NCBI RefSeq assembly: GCF_002307475.1
Contig: NZ_NTMH01000003.1
Location: forward strand, 310,001-374,000
Origin: Pantoea allii
GTDB lineage: Bacteria > Pseudomonadota > Gammaproteobacteria > Enterobacterales > Enterobacteriaceae
Length of the DNA: 64,000 nucleotides
Direction of reading: 5' to 3'
The notes below the pieces were generated by a model. The model was not told where the DNA came from, ran no database searches, and saw only the letters and a program-made list of their open reading frames with translations. Within the stretch, counting starts at the first letter, position 1; every line of letters starts with the position of its first letter. The position numbers and the translations under genes are program-made. Positions 61,437-64,000 of the stretch are shown here, one piece after another.

Positions 61437-63713
61437 TTAATTCTTACCTTTAGTGTAGAGAATGCGCCAGCGGTGTCGGCAGGTTAACAATCGTTGATGC
61501 AGCTGTTGCACCGCTTCCTGAGTCAGTGAGGCGACCTTTTCAGGCTCAAGGTTGGTCAGGCCGTTCGCCTGACGCAGGGCTGCCACCTCGGGGTCTTCTT
61601 TCATCCCCATGAGCTGAGTTTTGATCGGGTTGATATCACATTGTGCAACGCCAGGGGTCATGTCATGCAGGAAGGCTTCACAGAACTGAATCAATGTTGA
61701 TGCCGGACAATCCGGCGACTGTAAGGCAAAAAGAAGGCCATCGGTGTCCACACTGCGATGGTAGCGGCAGCTGACCACATAACCTACCGGCTGCTCAACG
61801 CGATAGCGCTGGTAAAAACGCGGCTCACAGATCAGCGCCAGAGCACGAAGCGCTGCCAGTTGCTGCCCGTCGTCCAGGGGAATAAACAGCAAAACAGCAC
61901 TGTCATCCGTCGCCTGGGGGATACAGGTTTCACCGGCAACCGATGCGGGAGCCGGACGCGTCGGGGAATTCACCTTAAGCACACTGAGTTGCTGCGCCAC
62001 GATCCGCTGCTGGTCAGCATCACCGCCCAACAGGACAGCACGCCAGCCTGCAGGCTCCACAGAGGTAGCCAGTTGGTAAGGCAGTTGCCGCAGCAGCTCG
62101 CGTATCGCAATGCCCGGTATGTGTGGTGAGGATGCCCTGGCTGGCTGGCTCAGGCGTTGCAGAAGCTGCGCCAGCGCCGCGCTGAGCAGTGTCTTGTCTG
62201 ACGGCAGCTGCAGCCTGAGTTGCCAGACGCCCTGAACGTCGCGCCACTCGCCGCTAGCGGCAAAATGGCGTAACACCGCAAAGACGGGCCGTAAGGCATG
62301 GTCATATGCCGGGCCCGCCGCCAGCGTGGTAAACAGCTCGGGGCGCAGCACCAGCGTACCCGGCGACGTATCCGGCGCGATGTGCGGCAGAACCGCCACA
62401 TCCGTGGGCGCATCACTGAGTGGGAAAGGACTTTGCTGCGGGTAAAATGACCAGCTAACCGGCGGGCAACGGTGCGCTGGCACCTGCCAGGTTGCCAGCG
62501 CGAGTTCATAGCCCTGTATAAGGCGCTTTTCAGCCTGCGTATCGGCGGTACAAAAAAGCGTGGTCGCGGCAGGGGTGGACAATTCGCTTAATAAGGCAGA
62601 GATATCAGGACATTCACCCACGGCCGCAAAGCCCAGTGCACGGGCCTGCAGTTGCATCAGTGGCGATTGCGCAGCCAGCCGTTGCTGTGCAAGCTGCCAG
62701 TAATGTTGCCGTTGCGCCGTGGTGGTACGGCTTAACGCCTGCAGAAACGCATTCAGGAGTGCCATCACAGGCGCAGGCTGCTCGCTGACGACCGTTATCG
62801 CCAGCCAGTCGGTCGTGTCAGATCGATAAAGCCATTTCACCTGCAGGCCGGTCGCGATGTTGCGCGCATGGAGCGAGGCCAGTAAGCCACCCGGCGCCTC
62901 ATCAAGTAAAAATTCCCGCACCAGAGTGACACTGTCACGAAATCCGGCAGGTAACAACCAGCTTTGCCACAGCGCGGACGGCCCTTCCTGCTGCAAGGCC
63001 AGGCTCCGGTCGGGGGACAGCTGAACCGGTTGCGGGGCGATGCTGGCACGCTTGCGCAGCTGCAATGGACGTGGGGAAAATGCGGCGGTAAAGGTTTCTG
63101 CCAGATCGGTGAGCGCTTCCAGAGACTGTGGCCCCTGGAGCCACAACGTCATATTCTCGGGGTGATAAAAACGCTGATGAAAGGCCCACAATGCAGCATG
63201 CAATTCTGTGACGTTGTCACCAAACGCTGCCCTGTTGCCCGTCTGGAAGCGCTGAAATACGGCGGGGAACGTCACCGGCGTGAAGATAGCGGCTTCCGCC
63301 CGCGCCGGAGCATGGTGCTGCAGCAGCCGGTATTCCGCATCAATAACGCCAATCTCCTGGCGTATAGCCTCAAGGGTTAATCGTGGCGCACTCAGCATAT
63401 CCTGCAGGCGCAGCAGGCCTTCGCTAAAATTCTCAGGCGCGACTTCAAAAAAGTACGCGCTCTGGCGGGCCTGGGTACTGGCATTCACCTGCCCCCCGCA
63501 GGCCTGAACCCAACTCATCAACCGCCCGTCATTTGGCCAGCGCTGACTGCCGGTAAAAAGCAGGTGCTCAAGCAAATGCGCCAGGCCGGGCCAGCTATCC
63601 GGCTCATCATGGCTGCCTGCCGCGACGCTCACCAGTGCCGCTGACTGACTGGCCTCCGGCTGGTGGATGAGTGTCACCTTCAGTCCGTTGAGTTGCAGGC
63701 AACGTGTGTGCAT
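61437..63713 (-). CDS. pqqF: coenzyme PQQ biosynthesis metalloprotease PqqF
   Basis: PqqF is the M16-family zinc protease thought to process the PqqA peptide. The inverted zinc motif HLLEH is at residues 46-50 ('WPGLAHLLEHLLFTGSQRWPNDG'), with the downstream Glu region 'EIGVIDAEYRLLQHH'. The 758-residue length fits Klebsiella-type PqqF. Its ATG overlaps the pqqE stop by 1 base (TAATG), giving the order pqqE-pqqF found in Klebsiella. It ends the operon. Confidence 0.93.
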   Translation of the reverse strand: MHTRCLQLNGLKVTLIHQPEASQSAALVSVAAGSHDEPDSWPGLAHLLEHLLFTGSQRWPNDGRLMSWVQACGGQVNASTQARQSAYFFEVAPENFSEGLLRLQDMLSAPRLTLEAIRQEIGVIDAEYRLLQHHAPARAEAAIFTPVTFPAVFQRFQTGNRAAFGDNVTELHAALWAFHQRFYHPENMTLWLQGPQSLEALTDLAETFTAAFSPRPLQLRKRASIAPQPVQLSPDRSLALQQEGPSALWQSWLLPAGFRDSVTLVREFLLDEAPGGLLASLHARNIATGLQVKWLYRSDTTDWLAITVVSEQPAPVMALLNAFLQALSRTTTAQRQHYWQLAQQRLAAQSPLMQLQARALGFAAVGECPDISALLSELSTPAATTLFCTADTQAEKRLIQGYELALATWQVPAHRCPPVSWSFYPQQSPFPLSDAPTDVAVLPHIAPDTSPGTLVLRPELFTTLAAGPAYDHALRPVFAVLRHFAASGEWRDVQGVWQLRLQLPSDKTLLSAALAQLLQRLSQPARASSPHIPGIAIRELLRQLPYQLATSVEPAGWRAVLLGGDADQQRIVAQQLSVLKVNSPTRPAPASVAGETCIPQATDDSAVLLFIPLDDGQQLAALRALALICEPRFYQRYRVEQPVGYVVSCRYHRSVDTDGLLFALQSPDCPASTLIQFCEAFLHDMTPGVAQCDINPIKTQLMGMKEDPEVAALRQANGLTNLEPEKVASLTQEAVQQLHQRLLTCRHRWRILYTKGKN

Positions 63714-64000
63714 TACAGAATCCGCGTTTTATAAATCAGCTGAGAGTTGCTGCGATTGCGGAACTGTAGCTGGCCGATTTTGATGTCGCTACAGTCAGCT
63801 TCACGGCGCGCATCAAGAATTTTACCGTGGTGCGGGGATTTACTGCACACCGGATCGGCATTGTCTGCATCGCCGGTAAGCATAAAGGCCTGGCAGCGAC
63901 AGCCGCCAAAATCTTTCTCTTTTTCATCACAGGAGCGACAAGGCTCCGGCATCCAGTCAAAGCCCCGATAGCGATTAAAGCCAAACGAGTGGTACCAGAT
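63713..64000 (-). CDS. pqqE: PqqA peptide cyclase PqqE, C-terminal fragment
   Basis: The last 95 codons of pqqE; the gene continues beyond the window. It reads '[28 protein letters not shown]' and '[29 protein letters not shown]', the SPASM region whose Cys residues bind auxiliary iron-sulfur clusters. PqqE is the radical SAM enzyme that joins Glu and Tyr of PqqA in the first step of PQQ formation. Confidence 0.94.
   Translation of the reverse strand: MWYHSFGFNRYRGFDWMPEPCRSCDEKEKDFGGCRCQAFMLTGDADNADPVCSKSPHHGKILDARREADCSDIKIGQLQFRNRSNSQLIYKTRIL

Overview
The window looks like a chromosomal stretch from a member of the Enterobacteriaceae, of the Enterobacter/Kosakonia/Klebsiella/Citrobacter type. 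The maltose, PQQ, PTS and flagellar proteins are clearly enterobacterial, and the gene starts, terminators, CRP, MalT, PhoB and LexA sites are of enteric type. I cannot name the species. No rRNA, tRNA, CRISPR array, insertion sequence or prophage was seen.

Positions 1-20,000 hold most of a secondary (Flag-2, lateral-type) flagellar locus. flgB-C-D-E run on the minus strand from a consensus sigma-54 promoter, with flgA-M-N on the plus strand. A minus-strand operon fliE-F-G-H-I-J lies behind a LafK-like sigma-54 activator, and fliM-N-P-Q-R-flhB-flhA run on the plus strand. Between flgN and fliJ sits a variable modification island: a GT25-type glycosyltransferase, a FliB-like lysine methylase and a two-domain glycosyltransferase whose C-terminal half resembles the GT25 protein next door. 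FliM lacks the usual N-terminal CheY-binding peptide, and a partly degenerate EAL protein follows flhA.

Positions 20,900-28,600 carry a complete maltose/maltodextrin locus (malM-lamB-malK and malE-F-G, divergent), with MalT- and CRP-like sites between the halves. It lies in an unusual neighbourhood. An ECF sigma factor with a small membrane protein, a periplasmic alkaline phosphatase behind a near-consensus Pho box, a DUF1471-like protein, an old-yellow-enzyme reductase and several small enzymes follow.

Positions 36,000-50,000 are catabolic. A LacI-family regulator faces two identical palindromic operators, an amino-acid-type ABC transporter and two oxidoreductases. A CurA-type reductase follows. 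Then comes a minus-strand sugar operon with a ribose-type ABC transporter, a TIM-barrel isomerase/epimerase, an RpiR-type regulator and a PfkB kinase. A catalase follows.

Positions 52,500-53,010 contain the most striking element: an unannotated, SOS-type, TisB/IstR-like type I toxin-antitoxin locus. It has a 29-codon hydrophobic peptide gene, a 16-bp LexA palindrome, a divergent small RNA gene with promoter and terminator, and a 19-nt repeat that makes the RNA antisense to the toxin leader. It lies between a hexapeptide acetyltransferase and a putative PQQ-dependent sugar dehydrogenase lipoprotein.

Positions 54,900-60,500 hold a PTS operon (IIA, IIB, UlaA-type IIC) with a phosphofructokinase-like kinase and a class II aldolase, enough to take a ketohexose to triose phosphates. 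A YceI protein and the end of a pqq operon (pqqF and the 3' part of pqqE) finish the window.
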